From Pseudo-nitzschia pungens (Eukaryota; Bacillariophyta; Bacillariophyceae; Bacillariales; Bacillariaceae): a stretch of DNA of 64,000 bases. Below are positions 1-10,944 of the stretch, in pieces (the first letter of the stretch is position 1; every line of letters starts with the position of its first letter). The translations under genes and the position numbers were made by a program. The DNA lies in contig CM074758.1 of assembly GCA_037355855.1 (NCBI GenBank), forward strand, positions 5,119,001-5,183,000, written 5' to 3'. Below the pieces are notes generated by a model. It had not been told where the DNA came from. It made no database searches and saw only the letters and a list, made by a program, of their open reading frames with translations.

Positions 1-2886
1 ACGAAAGGGTGGATTCTCCCCCTTTCTGTTGCTGGGATGTCGAGTGCGTGCTTTCGGAGGAAGCACGGCCGTCACCAACACCGGCAAGCGGAAGACCGGT
101 CCCCGGAGGGTCTCGATCCATCTCGTGGTGGTTGGCATTGCGGCCGTTTCCGGTGCGAGCGGGATCTTTCGAATTCCGGTCCGAGTCCGGTTTCGACTCC
201 GGCTCCGGCTCCGGCTTCGAATCATCCCTCATCGTGCCGGCTACCGTTTTTTGATCGCGATCCCTGTCACGCTCGTTGTCGCCATTGCTGCTGTCCTTGC
301 TGCTATCCTCGCTGCTGTCGTCTTCGTCGTCGTCGTCGCCGCTTCCCGACCACGAGGAGCAGCAGCTGGTTCTGCCGTAGCACGACGAAATCCCCGGAGA
401 CTCGTTGTTCACCTCCCGGAAGCCCGGACAAGGATGGTGGCAACCATTCGGATCGGGATCCGCAATGGCAGTCGCATTCGGAGTCGGATCGATGTTGGCC
501 GCGGTTGCGGTTGCGGTTGCGGCTGCGGATTCCGAATGCGTCGTTGTTCGCGTTCCGTCTCTCGAACCCATCGGAGAGGAGATCGAGACGGTTCGAACGT
601 GGTTTCGGACGGGGGACGAAGGTTCCGAGGACGAACCATTGCTATTGCCCGAGTCTTTGTGTCCGTGTTCGTGTTCGTGTCCGGGTCCGCGTTCTCCTTC
701 TTCTCTCTGCTGGTTCTGGCTCCCGGTGGTGCGGGTGGTATTGGACAGCTGCCGCCGTCGAAAGAATTCCCCGCGCGGTGGCTGCTGCTGTTTTTGTTGC
801 AGTTGCAGTTGTTGTTGATGATGATGTTGTTGATGATGTTGTTGATGAAAATGGTAGGTGACTCGATTGGGTGTTGCTGGCACTGGATATCCTCCGGCGC
901 GATGTTGCAGCTGTTGCAGCTGTTGCGCACCTGCCAATGCCTGTGCTTGGGCCTCCGCCGGCGGATGAAGATGGGGATGAAGATGAAGATGGGGATGGTG
1001 ATGCGGATATGCGTAGTTGTGAGCAAGGGTTGGTAGTGGAACAGGAACAGCTCTGGCAGGTGACAACACGAGAGGTACCCGAGCCGGAGACGAAGAGGGA
1101 GGAGGAGGAGGAGGAACACCAAAGGCGGATCCCACGGAAACAATCGGCAACGAATAGGCATTCGGTTGGACGTGTGCGTGTGCTTGCAGTTGCGCTTGTG
1201 CTTGCGTTTGTGGTTGCGTTTGCGGGATGAAGCGAGATTGGGGTAACACCGTCTCGGGTTTGTGGGCAATCGAAAGTGGATCGGTTGCGTTTTGGTTTTG
1301 GTTTTGTCTTTCGTTTTTGCATTTGCATTTGTTGTCATTCTCGCATTCGCGTTCGCGTTCGCATTCGCATTCCTGTTGGTTCTCGTGTTTGCTAACTCCC
1401 TTGCCCATTCCCAGCTGCTTTCGCAATTGGTACTCGTCGTCGAGTTGGTCCCTGCGTTTCTTGGCGGACTTGTAGGCGATCATTTCGCGTCTGTATCGCT
1501 CGCGGTCGGCCTCGGCGCGGTCTTCGAGCTCGCGCTTTTCCGAGGGGGGCAATGCCCTCCATCCCTTGCCAATGATCTTGCCCAGCTCCTCGAACTTGTA
1601 CTTCTGTTTGTTCTTGGTGGAATTCTTGCTCTTGGTGGAATTCTTGCTCTTGTTCTTGCTCTTGTATTTGTTGCATGTTGATTCGGATGGATGGCTTCTG
1701 GCTAAGGTCTTGCTATCGCTATCGCTATCTAAATCTTTATCATTGTTCCTCGCCCCGTCCATATCCCCGTCGTTATCCTTGTCCTTTTCCTCGGCGTCCT
1801 TCTCCTTTTCGAAGCGGGCCAAGCACCGCTTTCGTTCCTCGCGAAAGAAGAGATTGTAGGCAGAGAGCGGACGCTTAGGAACCACCAGCGGCGGTGCAAT
1901 AGCAACAGCAGCAATAGCAGTAGCAGAATCGACATATTTGGACGAGTCGACGATCTTTCTCGTTCTGCTGTTGCTGTTGCTGTTGCTACTATTTGTCCGG
2001 TAGTCGAGCTCCCGGTCGTTCCCTTCGCGGACATGGATTTGTTTGGTCGAGGCGGCTTGGACTCGAACAATGGAATCCGTGTGGGACAACGCGGATTTTG
2101 TTTTCTTCGCCGTCATCTTGTCTTGGCGCTCGGTGTTGTTGTCATCGTCAATGTCGTTGTCGTTGCTGTCGTAGACCTCGCGGTTTCGTTTGCGTTTCCG
2201 AAGCTGGCGGGGGCTGACGAGACTCTGGTGTGCATTATTTGCACTTGCGTTTGCGTGTGCACGTTCGCAGCAGCCGTCGTGGTGCTCTGTATCTCTCTCT
2301 CGGGTTTGCTCGGTTTGTGGAGTTGGAGTATTATTTGGTTTTTGGTATGGGTATGGGTAGGGATATGGATGCTGCTGTCTCGGATCCTCGGTGGGGTTCA
2401 ACGCAATGACGGCAGCAGCTGTTGTCAACAAAGAGGGAGGGTTCGGATTGTAGTCCGACTTCGACGAATTCGAATTCGAATTCGAATTGTGATTTGCGGT
2501 TGGGATTGGGATTGATATTGGAATTGGTGTTGGTGTCGGATCCGGTGCGGGATGGGGGGATTGCGCCACAATGGGTATGGCTGTGCTCGTGGGAGCATGA
2601 CGCAATTCGAGTTGCGGCTGGAGTTCTTCGTGGTGCGGATTCGGAGGGATCCCATCGGGATTTCCATCCGGATTCGCCTCGCCAGTATTCGCGTTCGCAT
2701 GAGGACTTGAAGGGTCGCGTTGATAACGACTCCGACTCTGATGCCGACTCCGATGCTGTCGCGGACGATAGCTTTGGAGATCATTTGCTGGAGGGGGAGA
2801 CGGGTTGGGATTCATGCCCACGCCGCACTCGCGAATCAAAGCTTCTTCTTGCACCAGAAACTCATCAATGTCAAAGAGCAATTCGT

Positions 2887-2918
<32 letters not shown>

Positions 2919-3574
2919 TCTTTGTGGACACGTCCTCCGTCTCCGTCTCCTTCGTCTTCGCTGTTGTCCATGTGTTCGTTGGCACGTCCGGATGCGCTTG
3001 CGTCTTCGTTTGCGTCCGCTTCTGCTTCCGCTTCGGATTCGTCGTTGCTGTCCTGCCGTACCAAGGGAAGAAGGGACCGCGACGGTGATTCGCGTTGCGC
3101 CAAGCTAGAGACAGAGGTAAGGGGAGTTTGCAACAGATGTGGATGTGAATGTGGAAACGGAACGCGGAAGGGACTCGCGTTGGTCGTTGTGTTCGGTGTT
3201 GATTTCGCAGTTTCATTTTCATTTTCATTTTCATCTTCATTTGCAATCGCAATCGCAATTGAATTGGCGTTCGCATTCGCATTCGCATTCGCATTCGCAT
3301 TCGCATTCGCGTTGGCAATGAGTCTGGAAAGGGGTTGCGGCATCGGTGACACTGGTTCTGGGATCCGTATCTGCTGCTGCATCTGCTGCTGGACAGGATA
3401 AGACTGCTGATGGGGATAGTGATGGTGATGGTGATGGTGATTTTGGTCCGGAACGACACGCTGCTGATGGTTATGGTGATGATTCTGATGAAGATGATGG
3501 TGATGGTGACGCTGCTGATTCTGATTCAGATGCTGCTCCAGCCGATGGGGTGAAATGTAGGAAAAGTCGTCCAT
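1..3574 (-). CDS. HMG-box DNA-binding protein, C-terminus beyond window
   Basis: Reading the minus strand from the ATG at 3574 gives one open frame of about 1191 codons with no stop down to position 1. An in-frame TAA lies two codons upstream of the ATG, which fixes this start. Residues about 566-707 form one HMG box: first-helix motif [18 protein letters not shown], then about 68 charged residues, then [20 protein letters not shown] and [20 protein letters not shown] boxes bend DNA and act in transcription or chromatin. A likely nuclear localisation signal, [11 protein letters not shown], precedes the box (about residue 460). The rest is low complexity: His/Gln, Asn-Ala, Asp-Ser, Glu-Asn and Pro tracts, several coded by hexanucleotide repeats. 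The insertion inside the box is in frame and needs no intron. The large plus-strand frames over this region are shadows. The gene's partner proteins and target genes cannot be read from the sequence. Confidence 0.88.
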
Positions 3575-4009
3575 CGTTTAGTTCATGGATCGGGACAAGA
3601 GCTCGCAGTAGATTGGAAAGAGTGTGCGCGGGATGGTAGTTTCGGTTTTGTGACCGAACGCGATGGATGCGATGTGGTGCAGGAGAACTGTGATGTGTGT
3701 ATTGTATGTGGGTGTAATGTGTGATGCTTGATGCTTGATGTTTGATGCTTGATGTGTGATTCAACGTACGCACGTTCTGTCTGGTCGTATTTTTGACTTG
3801 TGATCGATGATTGCTTGTGTGTGAGAGCTACTTGTATGGTTATGGCTATGGCTATTGGTTCGGTGCATGCTTTGGCGAATGGCAACGTACGAAACAAAAA
3901 CGGGGTTCGTAAACTCGGGGTGGGAAGGGTGGTGGCGTTGATTCGATGCTTCGATGCTGCTATGCTATCAACAAGGATGCAACTTGTTTTAAGGTAGACT
4001 GTTTGTCGC

Positions 4010-4040
4010 TGATGTAGATGTAGATGTAGATGTAGATGTA
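4010..4040. repeat. GATGTA microsatellite
   Basis: About five tandem GATGTA units, followed by degenerate GATGTG units to about 4070. Confidence 0.85.
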
Positions 4041-4158
4041 GATGATGTGGATGTGGATGTGAATGTTGATCCAAGCGTGCAAATGTGAATGCCAACAACA
4101 AGGTTGCCTTTGCCTTCGCAATTCACTGGAACAAGAATTGTGTTTCGAAAAGAAATGT

Positions 4159-4205
4159 GTTTTGTTTTGTTTTGTTTTGTTTTGTTTTGTTTTGTTTTGT
4201 TTTGT
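4159..4205. repeat. GTTTT microsatellite
   Basis: About nine uninterrupted GTTTT units, read directly. Confidence 0.95.
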
Positions 4206-4514
4206 TCGATGCTATTGCTAAAACAAGGATGTTCTGTGGCAGCTGGTGTTGATGTCGATGACAGATGTCGACTTCGATGTCGATGTCGATTTCGATGTTG
4301 TCAGATAGTTACTTGTATCAAACACCGGAATGAATAGTGCTTCACGTATGGGAATGTACAGCTGTTGGCTTTTGTTCTACAAGAAAATCCCAAACATCAC
4401 CGGGCTATCATGTGTTTGCTTCAGGGCGGGAAACGCAAATGATTCTCCTCACACAGCGAGAAGCAGTTCTACTGTTTCCGGATACGAGTAGTCACAATTA
4501 CAGTAGTAAGGTTA

Positions 4515-4553
4515 CTCGTATTCGTATTCGTATTCGTACCCGTACTCGTATGA
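4515..4553. repeat. CGTATT microsatellite
   Basis: About six hexamer units of CGTATT, degenerating to CGTACC and CGTACT. Confidence 0.85.
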
Positions 4554-5741
4554 TGAATTGAAGAAATAATTATGTGATTGTTCTCGAAAGCGTTACGTAC
4601 CGTACCGTATCCTTTCTCGGGCAGCAAACACATACAAATAATAATAATCACCGCAACGGTAGAGCCCGCGGGTGCCAAACTTGGCGCCTCATGGAGCGTG
4701 CGAAATTCGCGTTGCATTCCCAAAAAAAAGTTCGTAGTAGTGAACGATAATTATTACGAAGTACAGTAGCAATCTTACTTCGTACTAATAAAAATTCCTG
4801 TAGTATTTGTACTAGAGTGTACGGTAAATTAGTACTGAAACTACGAGGTGCAGTTCTCCTTGAAGCGTGCATTCTCGTTCTTTGTTGACACAGAGAAGGT
4901 TGGGGACGGTCAACGTATTTGTTTAGCATTCTATTATTCTATCGCCACCATCCACTCCAGCGATTCACTGGGATCTGATCTGTGCCTCTGGGTCCGACAT
5001 GTGGACAAGCGCAGACTTCTAGCGATACACATGAACAAAATTGAGTCGTGATCTGGAAGACTTAACGAAGACGACAACCCGAAGGGGGTTCATATAGCTA
5101 TAGAAGCACGTGCCATAAGGAGGCAACCAAACCACGTGTGCGCGAAGGAACAGTCTTCGAGTACGATGCTACTATAAGACCCACGGGCGCGACGGAGAAG
5201 CCAGTTTCATGATATTGCCTTTCTACCCGTGACGCGCGTTTGTCCCAGTATTTTTTGATACGCCCGTGTGTCTCCTACGACACGACCAGATGGTGATAGC
5301 GGGACCTGGAACCGTTGTCCTTGTATGCCCCTAGTACGGTATGACTAATTTACTGATACTGTGTCAGTACGTACCGTAAGTTAAACTTTACTTGTGCGGA
5401 CTTCGATTTGATTTTTTGATTTTTTTTCCGAACGATGGTATTTTTAGTGGAGTTGTAAAGTGTTAACCGTAGAAATAAACCTTACCGGTAACTCCATTCT
5501 TGTAATTTACAACGCAACTCTTATTCGGGGAATGGAGAGTTTCAGAGGGTAAAAAGAAATATTATTGTCGTGAACCTAGTGGGGATTTAACATTATTTAA
5601 AACCGTTTTAAGAAGAATTTCAATGATTCATTTTCACAGGAACCGCTCATCTTCGTACGGTGATGGTAACTACCCTTACCGAACGTTCAAATACTTGTAC
5701 TGTAAATCACGATTCCATCGTTCATACCCAGTGTTTTGGTC

Positions 5742-6348
5742 TAGTTTTTCACTGCTCTCGCGATAACTCGTGTTGTAACTGATTTTGGTGCCATCCACTT
5801 CGATGGTGGGAGTTGTTTCTCTCTTTAGTTCCCGGGAATCCTGTGGTTATGTTTTTATTTTGTGGGAATCGATTCCCGTGGTTCTCCGGCGTTGCTTCTC
5901 TATTAAGCAATCACCGGGCCGGTCCCACTTCCCGTTTCTTGTGGGATTGGTGGTGTTTGAGTATTTATTATATACCTTTCTGGATATCCGTATATTTCGG
6001 TTTTGGTTGGCATACCCTTTTTGGTCTGTCCATCCACTCAGCGTTGGTCCAATTAGTCCACTCACTGGATTATGTGTCACTTTTTCGACACATATTTTTA
6101 TATTTTTCGATTATTTCTGTTGTCGACCATGGTCCTGTCTAGGTCCTTAGGTGTCTCTATTGCTGCTTCTGCTCCCTATACTGGAGATAACAGCTGCTGG
6201 GGTCGGTCTTCCTTAGTGCTGCAGACACTGGATCATATCCTTCTCCCTGTTTTGCTTCTCTGTGCCTCCATTTTCTGGCAGTCTTTCGATCTCGTCGGCG
6301 CCTTGACCAATCGATCTCTTTCTGCTCATGGTCATCAGCACTCAGCTT
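5742..6348 (-). mobile_element. Gypsy J2, inverted and truncated, leader part
   Basis: This stretch is the reverse complement of J1's own leader (about 6551-7175), with scattered substitutions and small indels. It is the 5' leader of a second, minus-oriented copy of the same gypsy family. It ends at 6348 with AGCTT, where J1 is inserted. The same AGCTT recurs at 23478, followed by the rest of J2 (leader start plus LTR). Similarity stops near 5742, so the J2 coding region is missing on this side. Confidence 0.85.
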
Positions 6349-6539
6349 TGCCGTGCACCAAAATACAGTCGCGAGTATACGCAGGACTGGATTAAGGATA
6401 AGGATAAAAACAATCGGCGAGTCGATAGAATTGCCGATCTGGAGAGGGCTTAGAACTGTAGCAGATAGACTAACCACTAGAGCTCACAATTTGCATATCA
6501 CTACTACTTTCTAATCACTAGTAGACCCGGGGTATGGCA
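6349..6539 (+). repeat. 5' LTR of gypsy J1
   Basis: A 191-bp direct repeat, begins TG and ends CA. Its partner is at 23287-23477. Confidence 0.92.
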
Positions 6540-7295
6540 TGATTTTAAAATCAAGCTGAGTGCTGATGACCATGAGCAGAAAGGGACCGATTGGTCAAGG
6601 GACCGACGAGATCGAAAGACTGCCAGAAAATGGAGGCACAGAGAAGCAAAACAGGGAGAAGGATATGATCCAGTGTCTGCAGCACTAAGGAAGACCGACC
6701 CCAGCAGTAGCTAGCTCCATTAGATGGAACAGCAGCAGTAACAGAGACACCTAAGGACCTAGACAGGACCATGGTCGACAACAGAAATAATCGAAAAATA
6801 TAAAAATATGTGTCGAAAAAGTGACACATAATCCAGTGAGTGGACTAATTGGACCAACACTGAGGGGATGGACAGACCAAAAAGGGTATGCCAACCAAAA
6901 CCGAAATATACGGATATCCAGAAAGGTATATAATAAATACCCAAACACCACCAATCCCACAAGAAACGGGAAGTGGGACCGGCCCGGTGACTGCTTAACA
7001 GAGAAGCAACGCCGGAGAACCACGGGAATCGAATCCCACGAAATAAAAACAGAAACAACTCCGGGGAACCACAGGATTCCCGGGAGCTAAAGAGAGAAAC
7101 AACTCCCACCACTGGACAAACCAGGGGGAAAATCAGTTATAACACGAGTTATCGCGAGAGCAGTGGAAATCCAACAAGAAAAACTGGAGGAACTGGAGCA
7201 ATCATTCTTGCTCAGTTTTAACACAAGCAAACAAAGATAATAGAAACAGTGTAACTAAGATAAAATAAAATTACTAATTAACCGATTAACCCACC
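6540..7295 (+). other. Leader of gypsy J1
   Basis: Untranslated leader between LTR and gag. It starts with a palindrome, GATTTTAAAATC, where the primer-binding site should be; I could not match this to a tRNA. The antisense strand keeps a hydrophobic frame of about 110 codons in both J1 and J2 (7112-6759 here), probably by chance. Confidence 0.7.
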
Positions 7296-8706
7296 ATGGC
7301 GTCCAAAGGAACCAAACAGAAACCCTTTACCTTTACACGAGAGGACTGGCCGGAGGATGCCACTGCTGTAAAGATGAGCATAGACTCAGAAAAGGGGGGA
7401 GTAGCCTTCAGTGATTATCTGAAGGTACTCACCGGCACCGAAAGACCGGAACTCTTCATCATCTGGAAGAGAGACTTTGACCAGAAAATCGCTGGCAATG
7501 AGAAACTCCAAGGAGACCAGAAACTGGACGTTCTCCAGAGAGTCCTCTCCCACGAGGCACTCTCCATTGTCCAAATGGTCCTGGGCCGGACCTACTACGC
7601 CGAACCAGGGCACAAGGTCCACAGCAGCCAGCTGATCCAACAGAAACTCCAGAGGATTGCAATGAGGGAGCCTACCGAACCCCCCTCTGACAAAACCCAA
7701 GGAGACGGTTGCGGGCCCCACCGCCCCAACCGAGAACAATGACGCGACTGCTACGGCGGCGTCCGAACAAGAACCGGAACCCGCCAAACTTGACGGTCCG
7801 GTCCCAAAGAAAAGGGTCCCGAATGCCCTCATCCAGTACTACCAAACCCAGGGGTACAGAAAGGATGTCATTGAGGAGTGTATGCACGCCCTCAAACTCA
7901 AAATCTTTGGCAATGACATGAATGGCAAAAGGTCCTACATTCTCCTCCGGAGATTCATCCGGAATACAAAAATCGACATGAAACACGGTATCCGCTCTTG
8001 GGCAAACCGCATGGCCGAACTACAGAGCTATCTACCAGACTGCCTCTGGGAAAGCGGCGCCGCAACCGGCGCTGCTCCGTCCAGCTACTCGGAAGAGGAC
8101 ATGAAGGAAATCTTAGATTCCAACATGACACACTCCCAACGGGAGAAACTGGACCATATCGGATGGGACGTCTATTCCCACTCCTTCAACACCACCATCG
8201 ACAAACTCGAAAACCTGGAAATCACCATCCGGAGCGAGGACAAACTCCGCAAACAAATCTCCGACCTCGAAAAACAGACCGGTGGTCCCAAGAAGCCACC
8301 CAAGGCCACATCTGGGGGAGGAAGAACCCACCACGGGAAGTCCCCTGGCAAAAAGAAGCGCCCTATGGACAACGGCAACAAACAGCTATGCAAGACCTGT
8401 GGCAAGGTCCACACCGGCAAATGCTGGAAACTAACCGGAGGACCCTCCAAGAAGGGGAAACTCAACCGGGAAACCATCAACTTGCTCAATGAGCACTTTA
8501 TGGCAAAAGAAGACTCAGACAATGAGCAACATCCCAAGCCCCACTGGGGAAGGAACCTCTCAAACCATGAGTACTCCTATGTGCTGGCTACGGCCCAAGC
8601 CGACCACGAAGTCTCCGATGACGAGATCGATATCTCCGAACAAGAACTCAAAGAGTACAGAAGAAAGTACAGAAAGACCTTTAAGAAGAAAGGATCCCAC
8701 AACTGA
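7296..8706 (+). pseudogene. J1 Gag, one frameshift
   Basis: The start ATG sits in CCACCATGG. The first about 145 codons are in one frame; between 7689 and 7741 the protein continues in the next frame and runs to a TGA at 8704-8706. The second part holds a coiled, charged region and a zinc knuckle, CKTCGKVHTGKC (CX2CX3HX3C), the nucleic-acid-binding motif expected of a retrotransposon Gag. After the TGA the same frame goes on into the first residues of Pol. The frameshift is probably decay; a programmed shift is the alternative. Confidence 0.8.
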
Positions 8707-9642
8707 ATGGCTCCTGATACCATCCACACCGGACCCTGCATAATCAACAGATTTGCGGACGTCTGTGTGGAGGTATTGGACCACAAGGGAAGGGGACGGA
8801 GCGATGCTCCGGGGCCTATTAGACTCTGGTTGCTCCAAATCCATCATACTACAGCAATTTGTCGACCAAAGTCAACTAACGAACCGAGACCAAAGATCTG
8901 TCACCTATAATACCTATGGGGGCAAGTTCCGAACCAAGTCTGCGGCTTCAGTGGGACTAAGGCTGATAGAATTTTCAAACTCCAAGACCATCAAATGGAC
9001 CTTCCAAGTGGATGAATACCATCACCATGAGGAGGTGCCCTATGACATGATTAGGTGACTCCATCCCCATGAAGGGAATGAGAAGCTCTCGAACCCGGAC
9101 AAATGTGAGGCAGTATTCTTTGCCAACACACAAAGTCCAATCCTCCAACAAGAGGAAGAAAGGCAAGCCAAAATCCTGGACGCAGACTACTCCAAAGTCG
9201 ATATAGACGCTATGGTCAACGACCTGGAGATCACAGACGCGTCCAAGGAAGCCCTGAAGAAAACACTGAAGAAATTCCCAACCCTCTTTGGAGGAGGATT
9301 GGGTCTGCTCAAAAATATAGAACCGGTGTCCATTGAACTCCAACCAGGGGTCAAACCGGTCCGGCAGAGGTACTATTCTGTACCCCATGCCTTTGAACAA
9401 GCCCTCCGAAAGGAGATCAATAGGCTTTGTGACATTGGAGTCCTGGAAAAACTCCCCCATGATGATGACTCACCATGGGCATCGCCCACCTTCTGTCAAC
9501 CCAAGAAGACAGGGGACATTCGGGTCCTTACGGACTTCCGAAAGATGAACGCCGCCATCCAGAGGAAACCATTCCTACTACCACGAATAGGGGAAACAAT
9601 CCAACGGTTGCAGAAGTTTAAGTCCCAAGGTTACTACACCAT
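8707..9642 (+). pseudogene. J1 Pol, protease and first half of reverse transcriptase
   Basis: Pol begins in the Gag frame just after the TGA and changes frame near 8800. It then shows the aspartic protease motif LLDSGCSKSI (about 8814-8843), an in-frame TGA at 9056-9058, and the fingers of a gypsy reverse transcriptase, including SPWASPTFCQPKKTGDIRVL and LTDFRKMNAAI. It stops at the copia insertion (target duplication ACCAT at 9638-9642). The downstream half resumes in the same frame after 21039. Confidence 0.88.
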
Positions 9643-10068
9643 TGTTAAATTGTAACCGTGACACGATTCATCCCATACGCGCACCATGCGCAAAATAGTT
9701 TTCTACAGGGTTTCCAGTACTGCTTGTAAACAAGCAGCAAACACAACAAGACAGCAACGTCGATTCCCCGACAAGATTGATGTCTTCACTTCTTTAGTTT
9801 AACTCTGATTTGAATACCTTGATACCTACATCCTGCTCCCTGAGCAACTCCCTGTAGAACTACAAATCTAGGATCTAACTGACTGTGCCAAGTGGTAGTT
9901 AGAATAGATCCGGCCAACTGTCTTCCCCTTTGGTCGTAGTGGTGAATCCGAGACTATCGATAGAACAGACCGGCACCTCAACCGGTTTGCATGCCTTTGC
10001 CATTACAACCAACAATATCTCCAAGCTTGCTCCTTATTCCCTGAGCTAAGCTCAGCTACATTTTAACA
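9643..10068 (+). repeat. 5' LTR of copia 1
   Basis: 426 bp, TG...CA. It matches 20609-21034 except one C/T difference near the middle of the first half. Confidence 0.95.
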
Positions 10069-10100
10069 GATTAACAGTCGCAAGCTTATTTTAAGCTTGC
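10069..10100 (+). promoter_or_regulatory. Primer-binding site and stem-loop of copia 1
   Basis: Directly after the LTR comes GATTAACAGTCGCAAGC. Its complement ends in GACTGTTAATC, which looks like a tRNA-Asn (GUU) anticodon arm; a half-tRNA primer is known for Drosophila copia. It overlaps a perfect 8-bp stem, GCAAGCTT/AAGCTTGC (10080-10087 and 10093-10100) with a 5-nt loop. The same arrangement is found in E, H and I. Confidence 0.7.
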
Positions 10101-10944
10101 AAAGCTGGAGATCTACAAGCCACGCAAAACAACAAGGAACAACGACGACGGCGAAACGCCGCTGTTACAGAAATAATTTTATACTGGATCCCCAAGCTCC
10201 CTGTTGCAAAGCCGTTCCAGATATTCTTATTCTCCTTGTTATTACAGATATAACCATACAAACGGCGTCTCGAAACTCCAAGAACTGACGGAGAAAGAAT
10301 TTTTCAAAATTCTGCTGCTGCTGCAACTAATTCTACCGTCACGACGAGACGCAAAGTACAACATATAACCTCCCACTGATAAATCTGTATTCTCCGAATA
10401 CAGCTGTATCTTCCTTTGTATCCACCAAGCAAATATACCCTGTTCCTTTGCCGGATACACCCTTCTCGGATTTATCCACACCACACGGAGTTTTTCGAAC
10501 GACAACAACGGCGTTTTCCGAACAACAACGAAAACAACGGCGTTTTTCGAACAACAACAACGTCCCTCCACAAATTCAACGCTCAGCAACTGCTGTTTTA
10601 ACGGTGTTTTTCGAACGACAACGGCGCTTTCGAATAACAACGGCGTTTTAAAGGTATCCTTCGAACGACAACGGTGTTTTTCGAATGACAACGGCGTTTT
10701 GAACAACAACGGCGACGGCGTTTTCGAACGACACAAGACAGCGCTCAGCAATATTTAACCTCAACTGAACTCCCGAATACAGCTGGAATAACCTCTGTAT
10801 TTTCCCCAGGCATATAAACTCCCTGTTCTTGGATCTTATCCTATTCCAGATACTGGATCCTACCACATTGAATTTCGGACATTCTGTGCCCTACCGGACC
10901 CGACAACGAGCTTCGTTCCCTCTGACAACAGCGACACTTCCTTT
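10101..10944 (+). other. Leader of copia 1 with TTCGAA minisatellite
   Basis: No gene. Between about 10487 and 10740 there are about nine degenerate units of roughly 20-25 bp of the type GGCGTTTTCGAACGACAAC. The rest is conserved leader sequence found also in E, H and I. It may hold promoter or packaging signals; none is proven by the sequence. Confidence 0.75.

Larger units (their letters stand above)
3575..5741. other. Spacer upstream of the HMG-box gene, no gene seen
   Basis: About 2.2 kb with only short, unconvincing open frames. It holds microsatellites near 4010, 4159 and 4515 and AT-rich single-copy sequence to the edge of element J2. The part next to 3574 should contain the promoter and 5' leader of the HMG-box gene, but I see no clear TATA box or other site. 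Confidence 0.6.

Noticed and set aside
9..3639. Plus-strand and other-frame proteins over the HMG gene
   Set aside because: They are shadows of the minus-strand frame, which alone contains a coherent domain and runs unbroken for 3.5 kb.
5742..7175. A DIRS-type or foldback element, because of the long inverted repeat
   Set aside because: J1 has a DDE integrase and normal direct LTRs, and the AGCTT duplication explains the structure as one gypsy in another.
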